DNA of 64,000 nucleotides from Pseudomonas knackmussii B13. GTDB lineage: Bacteria > Pseudomonadota > Gammaproteobacteria > Pseudomonadales > Pseudomonadaceae. Where the stretch lies: contig NZ_HG322950.1 of the NCBI RefSeq assembly GCF_000689415.1, positions 2,797,501 through 2,861,500 of the forward strand, written 5' to 3'. Within the stretch, counting starts at the first letter, position 1; every line of letters starts with the position of its first letter. The notes beneath the pieces were generated by a model that saw nothing but the letters and a program-made list of their open reading frames with translations, did no database searches and was not told the origin of the DNA. Positions 35,717 to 44,520 of this stretch are shown piece after piece. The translations under genes were made by a program, and so were the position numbers.

Positions 35717-36763
35717 ATGAAGCCCGAACGCATTCCGCTCGAATACCCCTCCGGCCCCGCGCCGCAACCCGGCGAAGTCCACGAGATCGTCCCCGGCGTG
35801 CTCTGGCTGCGCATGCCGCTGCCGTTGAGCCTCGACCACATCAATCTGTGGGCGGTGGAAGACGGTGACGGCTGGGCACTGTTCGACACCGGCATGCATA
35901 CCGAGGCGACCCTCGACGCCTGGCGCACGCTGTTCGCACCCAGCGGACCGCTGGGCGGCCGGCGGCCGACGCGGGTGTTCGTCACCCATATGCATCCCGA
36001 CCACGTCGGCCTTGCCGGCTGGCTCACCCGCGAGTTCGGCTGCGAGCTCTGGATGACCTTCGGCGAGTACATGAACTGCCGCGTGCTGGTCGCCGACAAC
36101 GGCCGCGAGGCGCCGCCCGAAGGCATCCGCTTCTACCGCCGCGCCGGCTGGGACGAAGCGGCCATTGCGCAGTACCGTGCGCGCTTCGGCGGGTTCGGCA
36201 AGCACATCTGGCCGCTGCCGGAGAGTTATCGGCGCCTGCGCGATGGTGAACGCATCCGCATCGGCCAGCACGAATGGCGGGTGGTGGTCGGCAGCGGCCA
36301 TTCGCCGGAGCACGCGAGCTTCCATTGCCCGGACCTGCAGCTGCTGATCGCCGGCGACCAGGTGCTGCCGCGCATCTCGCCGAATGTCTCGGTGTTCCCC
36401 ACGGAGCCGGCAGCCGACCCGTTGGGGCAGTGGCTGTCCTCGCTGGCGAGGATCCGTGATGAAGTGCCCGACGACGTGCTGGTGCTACCGGCGCACAACG
36501 AGCCGTTCCGTCCGCTGCACGCCCGCCTGGAGCACCTGCAACGTGGCCACGGCCGTGCCCTCGAACGCCTGCAGGGCTTGCTGGAAGAAGGCCCGAAGCG
36601 CGCCATCGACCTGTTCGGCGCACTCTTCGCCCGGCGCATTGACCAGGACCTGCTGCCGCTGGCCACCGGCGAATGCCTGGCGAATCTCAACTACCTGCTG
36701 CAGCGCGGCTTGATTGAAGTCCATGACGACGCCGATGGCGTCGCCTGGTACAGCCGAGCGTAA
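35717..36763 (+). CDS. MBL-fold metallo-hydrolase
   Basis: A 348-residue metallo-beta-lactamase superfamily protein with the zinc motif THMHPDHVGLAG (HxHxDH) near residue 92, a later metal histidine in GSGHSPEHASF and the aspartate in IAGDQVLP; the C-terminal extension (about 100 residues) resembles the winged-helix tail of glyoxalase/LACTB2-like hydrolases. Substrate unknown. Two ATGs occur six bases apart (35711 and 35717); the second has better spacing from AGG. Divergent from the dehydrogenase gene. Confidence 0.85.
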   Translation: MKPERIPLEYPSGPAPQPGEVHEIVPGVLWLRMPLPLSLDHINLWAVEDGDGWALFDTGMHTEATLDAWRTLFAPSGPLGGRRPTRVFVTHMHPDHVGLAGWLTREFGCELWMTFGEYMNCRVLVADNGREAPPEGIRFYRRAGWDEAAIAQYRARFGGFGKHIWPLPESYRRLRDGERIRIGQHEWRVVVGSGHSPEHASFHCPDLQLLIAGDQVLPRISPNVSVFPTEPAADPLGQWLSSLARIRDEVPDDVLVLPAHNEPFRPLHARLEHLQRGHGRALERLQGLLEEGPKRAIDLFGALFARRIDQDLLPLATGECLANLNYLLQRGLIEVHDDADGVAWYSRA

Positions 36764-36777
36764 TTGCGGCGCAGCAG

Positions 36778-36815
36778 CGTAGGGCGAATAACCCCGAAGG
36801 GGTTATCCGCCGTTG
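36778..36815. repeat. REP-type hairpin
   Basis: GTAGGGCGAATAACCCC GAA GGGGTTATCCGCC lies between convergent genes and may serve as their shared terminator. Confidence 0.7.
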
Positions 36816-36817
36816 GA

Positions 36818-38572
36818 TCACGCCGGCAGCACATCCTTCCCGGACAGGAAACGGCCGAATCCCTGCTCCTTGCCCAGCGCCTCGGCGAAGCCCTGCTCGC
36901 GCTGGTAGGCCACGCGGCCGTTGATCAGGGTGGCTTCGACGGCGTCGTCGTTGCGCTTCACCAGGCGCACCAGGCCGAGGTTTTCCATCGGCGCCTCCTG
37001 CACCTCGTCGAGGGCGTCGGTCAGGCCTTCGGGGTTGATGATCGCCAGGTCCGCGCGGTCGCCGACGCGGATGTAGCCGGCGTCCAGCCCGGCGAAGTCG
37101 GCCAGCTCGCCGGTCAGGCGGCGTACCGCGTGGCCGGTGTCCATGAACGGCTGGCCGGCCTTTGCGGCGTCATGCACGTACTTGAGGAAGCGCAGGGCGA
37201 AGTTGTACTGCGCGTGGGAGGCCAGGTGCGCGCCGGAGTCGGCGAAGCCCGGCTGGGTCCAGGGGCTGCTCAGCAGCTTCTGCATCACCTGCGGGCGGTG
37301 GTTGCCGTAGCAGGTGGTCCACTTCAGCGCATTGCGATACTGCAGGGCCAGGTCGAAGAAGGCATCCACCGCGTCTTGCCCGCGCGCCTGGCCGATTTCC
37401 TCGAAGTTGCGCCCGACCAGGCTGGCGTCCGGGCACTCGCGCACCCAGCAGTCGGAGAGCCGGCGGTGCCACAGGCCGATGCTCAGGGTGGCCTTGATGT
37501 CCTTGCGGAAGCGCGCGCGGAACGCCGGGTCCTGGATGCGCGCGTAGAGCTCGTCCGGGTCCTTGATGTCGCGCAGCACTTCGCCGGCGCCGAACTCCTC
37601 GAAGCCGTTCATGTTCAGCCCTTCGATACGCACCACGAAGGGCGCCGGCAGCGTCTGCCAGCGGTAGCGGCCGCGCAGTACGCGGTTGGCCAGCCAGCCG
37701 GAAGCGCGGGTGACGCGGTGCATGAAGGGCTGCGACTTGAGGTCCAGGGCGGTGAGCATGCTCGACTTCAGCGGCCGGCGGAACCAGCCGTGGGCCTGCC
37801 AGAGGAAGGCGAACACATTGATCTTGGTGACCGCGTTGGGCGCGCCCTGCATCAGCGCGTTGCGCCGGCGCAGCACGGCGAACAGGCGCGAGAACTCCTT
37901 CCAGGTGGCGAAGGTGGAGGGCAGCGGGCTGGACCAGGCGCGGTCGCCGTCCATCTTGTCGAGCCGCGTGGTCATCACCGAGAGGCCGAAGCAGCCGGCG
38001 TCCAGCGCCTCGTTGAGCAGCTGTTCCATGCGCTGCAGTTCTGCCTCGGTCGGCTTGGCGCCGCTGATGGCGCGCTCCAGGCCCATGACCGCGACGCGCA
38101 GCTCGGAGTGGCCGAGGAAGGAGCAGAGGTTCGGCCCCAGCGGCTGTTGCTCGTAGAAGGCGCGGTAGCCGGCGGCATCACGCCAGGTGCGCTTGTCGCG
38201 GAGGATCGGCAGGACGATGTCACGTGGCACCGCCTCGACGCGGGTGAAGAGGTCGGAGCAGTCCTCGGCCTCGCCCAGCACCATGCTGATCGAGCAGGAG
38301 CCGACGGACACCGTGGTCACGCCGTGACGCACGGATTCCTTGAGCGCCGGCGCGGCTATCACCTCGGCGTCGTAGTGCGAATGGATTTCCAGGAAGCCCG
38401 GGGTCACCCATTTGCCGGCGGCGTCGAGTACCTGCGGGCAACCTTCCTCGTCCAGCGGGGTGAGGCTGAGGGTGTCGATGCGGCCGTCGCGGATGCCCAG
38501 GTGGCGCGGTTCGCCGGGCGCGCCGCTGCCGTCGAAGTACAGGCCGTTCTTGATGATGACGTCGTAGCTCAT
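36818..38572 (-). CDS. N-acyl-D-amino-acid deacylase-like amidohydrolase
   Basis: A 584-residue amidohydrolase. The metal motif is EIHSHYDAEV near residue 65, preceded by VLDAAGKWVTPGF; later IHSHYD-family segments and the C-terminal GDRADLAIINPEGL match the D-aminoacylase (DAN) group. It would hydrolyse N-acyl or related amide bonds, in the cytoplasm. Overlaps the TauE/SafE gene by four bases (ATGA), so the two are coupled. Exact substrate unknown. Confidence 0.85.
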   Translation of the reverse strand: MSYDVIIKNGLYFDGSGAPGEPRHLGIRDGRIDTLSLTPLDEEGCPQVLDAAGKWVTPGFLEIHSHYDAEVIAAPALKESVRHGVTTVSVGSCSISMVLGEAEDCSDLFTRVEAVPRDIVLPILRDKRTWRDAAGYRAFYEQQPLGPNLCSFLGHSELRVAVMGLERAISGAKPTEAELQRMEQLLNEALDAGCFGLSVMTTRLDKMDGDRAWSSPLPSTFATWKEFSRLFAVLRRRNALMQGAPNAVTKINVFAFLWQAHGWFRRPLKSSMLTALDLKSQPFMHRVTRASGWLANRVLRGRYRWQTLPAPFVVRIEGLNMNGFEEFGAGEVLRDIKDPDELYARIQDPAFRARFRKDIKATLSIGLWHRRLSDCWVRECPDASLVGRNFEEIGQARGQDAVDAFFDLALQYRNALKWTTCYGNHRPQVMQKLLSSPWTQPGFADSGAHLASHAQYNFALRFLKYVHDAAKAGQPFMDTGHAVRRLTGELADFAGLDAGYIRVGDRADLAIINPEGLTDALDEVQEAPMENLGLVRLVKRNDDAVEATLINGRVAYQREQGFAEALGKEQGFGRFLSGKDVLPA

Positions 38573-39312
38573 GGGAGGCTCCAGGGCGACAGCAACAGGG
38601 TCCCGCTCAGCAGCAGGAGAAGGTGGATGGTCAGGCGGAAATGCCGTTCGGCGCAGCGCCGGTGCAGGCGTTCGCCCAGCCACAGGCCGAGCGGCAGCAA
38701 GGGCGCGAAGGCTAGCACGCGGGGTAGGGCGGGCAGCAGGCGGCCGTCGGCGAGGAAGGCCAGGGTGAGCAGGCCGTTGAGGGTGAACCAGACGCTGACC
38801 AGCGTTGCGCGGAAGCGCGACTTGTCCATTCGCAACGTGGCCAGGCCGTAGACCAGCAGCGGCCCGCCGGAAGCGAACAGGCCATGGCAGACGCCGGCGG
38901 CGCCGGTGGTCAGGCGCAGCAGCCAGGCCGGGGTCTGGCCGCGCGGGGCTTCGTCACGCCAGCCGCGGCTCAGTTCGCGGGCGGCGAACCAGAGGATCAG
39001 CAGGCCGAAGCCGCGCTTGAGCAGTTGCGGCTGCAGGTGCGGCAGCAGCAGGTAGCCGACGAGCATGCCGAGCAGCATCCCCGGCAGCAGGGTGGCGAAG
39101 AGCAAGCGAGTGTCGATCAGCTTGCGGTGGCGCCAGACCAGGCATCCGGTCAGGCCGACATTCAGCGGCACCAGTACCGGCAGCAACTGGTCGATCGGCA
39201 GCAGCAGTGCGCCGAGGGACAGCGCGACCACCACGCTGCCGAAGCCGGTGACCGCTTCAAGGGTGTAGGCGAGCAGGATGAAGCTGCCAAGCGCAGGCAA
39301 GGTGTAAGGCAT
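38569..39312 (-). CDS. TauE/SafE-family membrane exporter
   Basis: A 247-residue membrane protein with about eight hydrophobic segments and the family repeat features (TGFGSVVVALSLGALLLP near the N-terminus, TTGAAGVCHGLFASGGPLL in the second half). The family carries sulfite, sulfonates and other small anions. Linked to the deacylase downstream and the BASS transporter upstream. Confidence 0.85.
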   Translation of the reverse strand: MPYTLPALGSFILLAYTLEAVTGFGSVVVALSLGALLLPIDQLLPVLVPLNVGLTGCLVWRHRKLIDTRLLFATLLPGMLLGMLVGYLLLPHLQPQLLKRGFGLLILWFAARELSRGWRDEAPRGQTPAWLLRLTTGAAGVCHGLFASGGPLLVYGLATLRMDKSRFRATLVSVWFTLNGLLTLAFLADGRLLPALPRVLAFAPLLPLGLWLGERLHRRCAERHFRLTIHLLLLLSGTLLLSPWSLP

Positions 39313-39319
39313 GGCGTGA

Positions 39320-40240
39320 TCACCGTGTGCCGGCAGCGAGCGCGCTGGTGACGGCGGGCGCGCGGCGCGACCAGTAGAGCGCGAGCAGGGAGCCGGAGAG
39401 CAGCTGCCAGCAGCCCCAGAAGGCAGCGATGAGCAGCATGCCGCTGGCCTCGGGGAAGAAGGTCAGGATCAGCGCCATGCCCAGCGCCGAGTTGTGGATG
39501 CCGCTTTCCAGGGTCACCGCGCGCACGTCCGCTGCGCCCAGGCGGCACAGGCGCGCGCAGAGGTAGCCGAGCAGCAGGGCGCCGCCGTTGAGCAGCAGCA
39601 CCGGCCAGAAGAACAGGTGGAAGTAGCTGACAAACTGCGCGTAGTTCTTCACGAAGGCCATGCCGACGAAGGCCGCGAGTACCAGCAGCGAGAATATTCG
39701 CATGGGTTTTTCCAGGCGCCGCGCCAGGCCCGGGCGCTGGCGGCCGAGGAACATGCCGGCGAGCATTGGCAGGAGCAGCACCAGCACCACGGTGCCGACC
39801 AGCTCCAGCGGGTCGATGTGGATCTGCGTGAGCAGCGCGCGGGTGTTCGGCGCAAGGCTCGCGTAGAGGGCGAAGTTGAACGGCGTGAAGAAGCCGGCGG
39901 AAAGCCCCGACACCGCAGTCACGCTGGCCGAGACCGCAACGTTGCCGCGCGCCAGCCAGGTCATCACGTTGGAGAAGCTGCCGCTCGGGCAGGTCGCCAC
40001 CAGGATCATGCCCAGGGCCAGCTGCGGGTCGATCGGCAGCAGGTTGGCGAGCAGGCAGGCGCCCGCCGGCAGCAGCAGGAACTGCACGAGCATGCCGATC
40101 AGCGGCGCCTTGGGTGCGCGCAGGATGCGGGTGAAGTCTTCTCGGCGCAGCTCCAGCGACACGCCGAACATCATCAGCGCGATGATTGCGTTGAGTGCCA
40201 GCATCGAGCTGTTGGCGAACTCCAGGTGCACGTTGTTCAT
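39320..40240 (-). CDS. bile acid:sodium symporter (BASS) family transporter
   Basis: A 306-residue protein of about nine to ten helices. The segments MMFGVSLELRREDF, GMILVATCPSGSFSNVMTWLARGNVAVSASVTAVS and ESGIHNSALGMAL are BASS-family. These carry organic anions (bile acids, pyruvate, pantoate). Seven bases upstream of the TauE/SafE gene, so probably one operon with the deacylase. Confidence 0.87.
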   Translation of the reverse strand: MNNVHLEFANSSMLALNAIIALMMFGVSLELRREDFTRILRAPKAPLIGMLVQFLLLPAGACLLANLLPIDPQLALGMILVATCPSGSFSNVMTWLARGNVAVSASVTAVSGLSAGFFTPFNFALYASLAPNTRALLTQIHIDPLELVGTVVLVLLLPMLAGMFLGRQRPGLARRLEKPMRIFSLLVLAAFVGMAFVKNYAQFVSYFHLFFWPVLLLNGGALLLGYLCARLCRLGAADVRAVTLESGIHNSALGMALILTFFPEASGMLLIAAFWGCWQLLSGSLLALYWSRRAPAVTSALAAGTR

Positions 40241-40397
40241 CGAGGCAGCTCCCGCGTGGTGCCGGAGCTTCCGGTGGCAAGGGTGTTAGGCATGCAAGGG
40301 CTCGGTTTGTTTTTGTTGTCGTATTGGGCAAGCATATGGGCCCGCCCGCCCCGCTGTAATGGCGAATCAGGACCTTTTCCGGTTAATTCAGGACGTC

Positions 40398-41366
40398 ATG
40401 ACCCGATCTCCCTCCATCACCGTGCATTACGCCCAGGGCGTGCTCCAGGCCGCCGAGCGTCTGGGCCTGGCCGTGCCGCCGGCGCTGCGAGCTTTGGGTG
40501 ACGAGGCGCGCATCCCGCTGGCGCGCCAGGACGAGTTCTGGGAGGCGCTGTGCGCCGCCAGCAGCGATGCCTTGATCGGCCTGCGCCTGGGTAGTGCCCT
40601 GCAGGTCGGCCACCTGGACATGGTCGGCGCGCTGCTGATGAGCTGCGAAACCCTCGGCGAGGCCCTGGAAGGGCTGCTGGAGTACTACCCGATCATTGGC
40701 GAGGGCAGCGAGTTCGTCCTGCAGCGCGAGGCCGATGCCGTCACCCTGCGCTACTTGCCGAGCTACCGGGTGCGTCGCGCCGAACGGGTGGAAGCGGTGC
40801 TGGCTAGCCTGGTGCACCTGACCGCCTGGATCACCGGCGAACGTGCGCGGCCACAGCGGGTGGAGATGGCCCATGCGGCGCGCGGAGAGGTGTGTCTGTA
40901 TGCCGATCTGCTCGGGATCGCCCCGGTCTTCGACGCGCCCGAGCCTGGCCTGAGCTTCGCCGTGGCCGACCTGCGCACGCCGCTGATCCAGGCCAACGGG
41001 CCGATGCGCGAGCATCTGCGGCAACTGGCCGACGAGCAATTGCGCCGGCTGGGTGCACAGAGCCTGGCCGTGCAGGTGCAGCAACTGCTGCAGGTGCATC
41101 CGCAGTGGGGCAAGGAACGGGTTGCCGAGCATCTCAACCTCAGCGGCCGGCACCTGAACCGCAAGCTGGCGGAGGAGGGCAGCAGCTTCAAGCTGCTGCG
41201 CGAACAGGTGCTGCAGCGCATGGCCGAACGCCTGTTGCGCGAGACGCCGCGCCTGGCGGAAGTCGCCGAGCGGCTGGGGTTCTCCGATGAAAGCGCCTTC
41301 GCCAAGGCGTTCCGCCGCTGGAGCGGCATGGCGCCGGGGCAGTTTCGCCAGGGCGGCGCCGAGTGA
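40398..41366 (+). CDS. AraC-family regulator (arabinose-binding-like, OruR/GliR type)
   Basis: A 322-residue regulator with an N-terminal Arabinose_bd-like domain (residues about 5-190) and a C-terminal AraC HTH (KERVAEHLNLSGRHLNRKLAEEGSSFKLLREQ and PRLAEVAERLGFSDESAFAKAFRRWSGMAPGQFR). Start at 40398 (MTRSPSIT) follows AGGACG; an upstream ATG at 40359 has no good ribosome site. Divergent from the BASS/TauE/deacylase set, which it probably controls. Confidence 0.85.
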   Translation: MTRSPSITVHYAQGVLQAAERLGLAVPPALRALGDEARIPLARQDEFWEALCAASSDALIGLRLGSALQVGHLDMVGALLMSCETLGEALEGLLEYYPIIGEGSEFVLQREADAVTLRYLPSYRVRRAERVEAVLASLVHLTAWITGERARPQRVEMAHAARGEVCLYADLLGIAPVFDAPEPGLSFAVADLRTPLIQANGPMREHLRQLADEQLRRLGAQSLAVQVQQLLQVHPQWGKERVAEHLNLSGRHLNRKLAEEGSSFKLLREQVLQRMAERLLRETPRLAEVAERLGFSDESAFAKAFRRWSGMAPGQFRQGGAE

Positions 41367-41373
41367 GGGCGAT

Positions 41374-41628
41374 CTAGGCGCTAAGTCGCAGCGAGGCGTG
41401 TGCCTCGACGGCTTCGAGGTGGTTGCGCAGGTCGATGATCAGCAGGCTCAGGTCCCAGTAGCTGGCGCTTGCGAAATCGATCGCGGGAATCTCGTAGGCC
41501 GTGCGTTTGGGGTCGTTCAGGCGGAACGCCAGGGTCGCGGTGCGGTCCTGATTCAGCGCGCAGTGGCAGCTCATGCCCTGGAACTCGTCTTCGACCAGTT
41601 CCTTGAACAGCGGGTAGGGTATTTCCAT
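41374..41628 (-). CDS. small DUF1652-like protein
   Basis: An 84-residue protein with LFKELVEDEF, a CHC pair (SCHCALNQD) followed by LAFRLNDP and a C-terminal LLIIDLRNHLEA. This layout resembles DUF1652, a short family almost confined to Pseudomonas with no known function; identity is by pattern only. Confidence 0.65.
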   Translation of the reverse strand: MEIPYPLFKELVEDEFQGMSCHCALNQDRTATLAFRLNDPKRTAYEIPAIDFASASYWDLSLLIIDLRNHLEAVEAHASLRLSA

Positions 41629-41963
41629 CGCACTCGCCCTCTCGCTCGTTGAAGAGATTCGGGTCTGCGGAAAATTACGCCGGGAACAGAAGCTTAGCAG
41701 CGCATCTGTAACGTGCGTATGACACTTCCGACAGCGCCGTCCTACAGCGTCCGTCTTCGGGCTGTAACGCAGAGCCCAGAGGCGCCGGGCCATTCGTCGG
41801 AAGTTGCCGGAGTGGGACGCGCCGCACTCCCGTTGAGCACCACTGGCGATTACCCCGCTGCCGTTTGGCTATATCGACAGCCGTGGCATTGCGCCAGTGA
41901 ATGGTCGTTTCGCCGTCGTCGGGTGCCTGCTAGCGTGGCCGCTCGATCGGAGGTGGATGGGTT
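41629..41963. other. intergenic region without recognised features
   Basis: About 335 bases between divergent genes. It must hold both promoters, but I see no convincing -35/-10, palindrome, REP or small gene, apart from GGAGG before the next ATG. Confidence 0.5.
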
Positions 41964-42920
41964 ATGGACGCAATCGAGCAACACCTGCTGCCGGTGAACG
42001 GCATTCATCTGAACGTGCATGTGGCCGGGCCCGCCGACGGGCAACCGGTCTGGCTGCTGCACGGCTTCCCCGAGTGCTGGCATTCCTGGCGCGCGCAGAT
42101 TCCCGCGCTGGCCGCCGCCGGTTATCGCGTGTTCGTACCGGAGATGCGTGGCTATGGCGCCAGCGACGCGCCGCCGGCGGTCGAGGACTACGACCTGCCG
42201 ACCCTGTGCGGCGACATCCGTGCGGCGATGGACGCTTTCGGTCAGCAGCGCGTGGCAGTGGTAGGCCATGACTGGGGCGCCCTGGTGGCCTGGCACCTGG
42301 CGCTGCTCGACGAGGCGCGGGTGACCACCCTGGCGACGCTCTCGGTGCCCTACGCCGGGCGACCCAAGCGCCCGGCCACAGAAATCCTCGCCGCAGCCTT
42401 TGCCGAGCGCTTCAACTACATCCTTTATTTCCAGCAGCCCGGCGTCGCCGAGGCCGAGTTGGATGCGGACATCGAACGCAGCCTGCGCCTGTTCTTCCGC
42501 GATCCCGGCGACGAGGACCCGTTCCTCCAGGACAAACCGGCCGGTGCGCGTCTGTTCGACGCCCAGCCGACGCCGGAGCAATTGCCCGCGTGGTGCAGTC
42601 ATGAAGACCTCGACTTCTATATCCGCGCCTTCGCCGGCCGTGGCTTCCGTGGCGCGCTCAACTGGTACCGCAACTTCGAGCGCAACTGGCAGCTGAACGA
42701 ATCCCTCGCCGGGCGCCAGGTGCTGCAGCCGACCCTGTTCCTGGTTGGCGAACACGACCCGGTTGCGCGCCTGGAGGCCTACACCCTCAAGCGCATGACG
42801 GAAGTGGTGCCGCGGCTGGAAATGCATTGGCTGGACTGCGGCCACTGGATCCAGAACGAGCGTCCGCAGGCGGTGAACGAACGACTGCTGGACTTCCTCG
42901 ACCGCCACTATCCGGCCTGA
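41964..42920 (+). CDS. alpha/beta hydrolase, epoxide-hydrolase-like
   Basis: A 318-residue hydrolase. The oxyanion motif HGFPE (about 33-37) and the nucleophile elbow VVGHDWGALV (Asp nucleophile) are the soluble epoxide hydrolase pattern; the cap contains a YILYFQQPGVAEAELD segment and the acid/base residues fit EHDPVARLE and CGHWIQNERP. Haloalkane dehalogenases are a less likely alternative. Confidence 0.87.
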   Translation: MDAIEQHLLPVNGIHLNVHVAGPADGQPVWLLHGFPECWHSWRAQIPALAAAGYRVFVPEMRGYGASDAPPAVEDYDLPTLCGDIRAAMDAFGQQRVAVVGHDWGALVAWHLALLDEARVTTLATLSVPYAGRPKRPATEILAAAFAERFNYILYFQQPGVAEAELDADIERSLRLFFRDPGDEDPFLQDKPAGARLFDAQPTPEQLPAWCSHEDLDFYIRAFAGRGFRGALNWYRNFERNWQLNESLAGRQVLQPTLFLVGEHDPVARLEAYTLKRMTEVVPRLEMHWLDCGHWIQNERPQAVNERLLDFLDRHYPA

Positions 42921-43022
42921 GATGCACCTATCCGCGCCCGCGAATGCATTTTCGGCGCATTGCGCGTATATACACGCAATGTTCTGGGCAGATCCTTTCA
43001 AGGGCTCGACGGGAGAAACGCG

Positions 43023-43943
43023 ATGCGCATTCTGGTAGTGGGTGCAGGTTCCACCGGTGGTTTCTTCGGCGCGCGCCTGGCGCAGGCGGGGCGCGATGTC
43101 ACCTTCCTGGTGCGCCCGGCGCGCGAACAGGTGCTGCGCGAAAATGGCCTGCGAGTGCTCAGCTCCCACGGCGACTTCAGCCTGGCGCCTCGTCTGGTCA
43201 CCGCCGACAGCCTGGACGGCCCCTACGACCTGGTTCTGCTGACGGTCAAGGCCTATGCGCTGGAAGCTGCGCTGGACGATCTGGCACCCGCCATCGGCCC
43301 GGACAGCATGATCCTGCCGGTGCTCAACGGCATGCATCACGTCGACGCGGTGACCCGGCGCTTCGGCGCCGGGGTGTTGCTGGGTGGTGTCTGCAAGATC
43401 GCTTCGACCCTCGATGCACAAGGCCGCATCGTGCAATACGGCACCCTCAACGAGCTGGCCTACGGCGAGATGGACGGCAGCCAGAGCGAGCGCATCCAGC
43501 GAGTGGACGAATGCTTGCGCGGCGCCGGCTTCGACGCGCGCCTGTCTGCCAGCATCCATCGCGAGATGTGGGAGAAGTGGATTCTGCTGGCGTCCCTGGG
43601 CGGCATCACCTGCCTGATGCGCGGCAGCATCGGCGAGGTGGTCGCGGCGCCCCAGGGCAGTGCCTTCGCATTGCGCCTGATCGACGAAGTGGTCGCGGTG
43701 GTCCGCACGGTGGGCGAGCCGCCGAGCGAGGCCTTTCTCGGCGAGGCCCGGCGCCTGCTGACCCTGCGCGGGTCGCCACAGACTTCGTCGATGTACCGCG
43801 ATCTCATTGGCGGCCATCCGGTGGAGGCCGAGCAGATCATCGGCGACTTGCTGCAACGCGGTCAGCAAGCCGGGCTGGACACGCCGCTGCTGCAGGCGGT
43901 GTACGTGCACCTCTCGGTGTATCAGCAGGGGCTTAACGGGTAA
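43023..43943 (+). CDS. ketopantoate reductase-family oxidoreductase
   Basis: A 306-residue NADP-dependent enzyme with Rossmann VVGAGSTGGFFGARLAQ at the N-terminus and the ApbA/PanE C-terminal helical domain (REMWEKWILLASLGGITCLMR ... SSMYRDLIGG.PVEAEQIIGDLL). Many Pseudomonas have several such paralogues, so the panE reaction itself is uncertain. Confidence 0.85.
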   Translation: MRILVVGAGSTGGFFGARLAQAGRDVTFLVRPAREQVLRENGLRVLSSHGDFSLAPRLVTADSLDGPYDLVLLTVKAYALEAALDDLAPAIGPDSMILPVLNGMHHVDAVTRRFGAGVLLGGVCKIASTLDAQGRIVQYGTLNELAYGEMDGSQSERIQRVDECLRGAGFDARLSASIHREMWEKWILLASLGGITCLMRGSIGEVVAAPQGSAFALRLIDEVVAVVRTVGEPPSEAFLGEARRLLTLRGSPQTSSMYRDLIGGHPVEAEQIIGDLLQRGQQAGLDTPLLQAVYVHLSVYQQGLNG

Positions 43944-44060
43944 CCAATCGGTAGGAGCGGATCTCATCCGCGAAAATCCCTGGCACCGATATCAATCCGT
44001 AGGAGCGGGCCATGCCCGCGATCGCGGACAAGGTCCGCTCCTACGACAAGCCGCGATCTA
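43944..44060. repeat. REP pair
   Basis: GTAGGAGCGGATCTCATCCGCG at about 43951-43972, then CCGTAGGAGCGGGCCATGCCCGCG and GCGGACAAGGTCCGCTCCTACG at about 43998-44045, in inverted orientation. Confidence 0.75.
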
Positions 44061-44520
44061 GACCGCGCGCTGGTCGATGCTTTCGCTCTGACGAAAATTC
44101 CCACGGTTGACTACCCGGATTACTTCAGAAATATCTGAAGTAATTATTTGCGCCGGGCTATTTTTCTCGCTGCAGCAAGCTGCGAAAACTGCACCCACGC
44201 CAAGCCACAGAGGCCGTGGCGTACGCGGATCGGGGCACCTGAAAAGCTTCGACCGCGCTGCTGTTCCTACTGCCAAAGCCCGCCGGCAACACGCCAGGCG
44301 CACAACAACAATCGGCGAGTACAGGTCCGCGAAACAGCGGTCTGTCAGAGGAATACCACCGTGTCCATGCTTGCGCATTTCTCCCGTTCCGCATCCTCCC
44401 CAACGTCCGCCGATCCGTATCGCCGCCTGACGCTCTCAGTCGCTGCGCCCGTGCGCTGAACCTCCCGCCGAATGCTTCGCCGTGCCTGACGGCGCGGTTC
44501 ACCCTGTCCGGAGTTCGTTC
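44061..44520. promoter_or_regulatory. long leader of the oxygenase/ABC operon with a perfect palindrome
   Basis: About 460 bases without a clear gene. A perfect inverted repeat ATTACTTCAGA-AATA-TCTGAAGTAAT is at 44119-44144; with no U run beside it, it looks like an operator. A small open frame with a ribosome site lies at 44361-44459. Confidence 0.55.
44361..44459 (+). CDS. candidate 32-residue leader peptide
   Basis: GTG start (or ATG at 44367) preceded by CAGAGGA at 8 bases; the product MSMLAHFSRSASSPTSADP continues into RRLTLSVAAPVR and stops 61 bases before the next gene. No homologue recognised. Supported only by start-site quality and position. Confidence 0.3.
   Translation: MSMLAHFSRSASSPTSADPYRRLTLSVAAPVR

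Noticed and set aside
44148..44360. Coding extension upstream of the 32-codon leader frame
   Set aside because: The frame is open but has no start site and crosses the palindrome neighbourhood.
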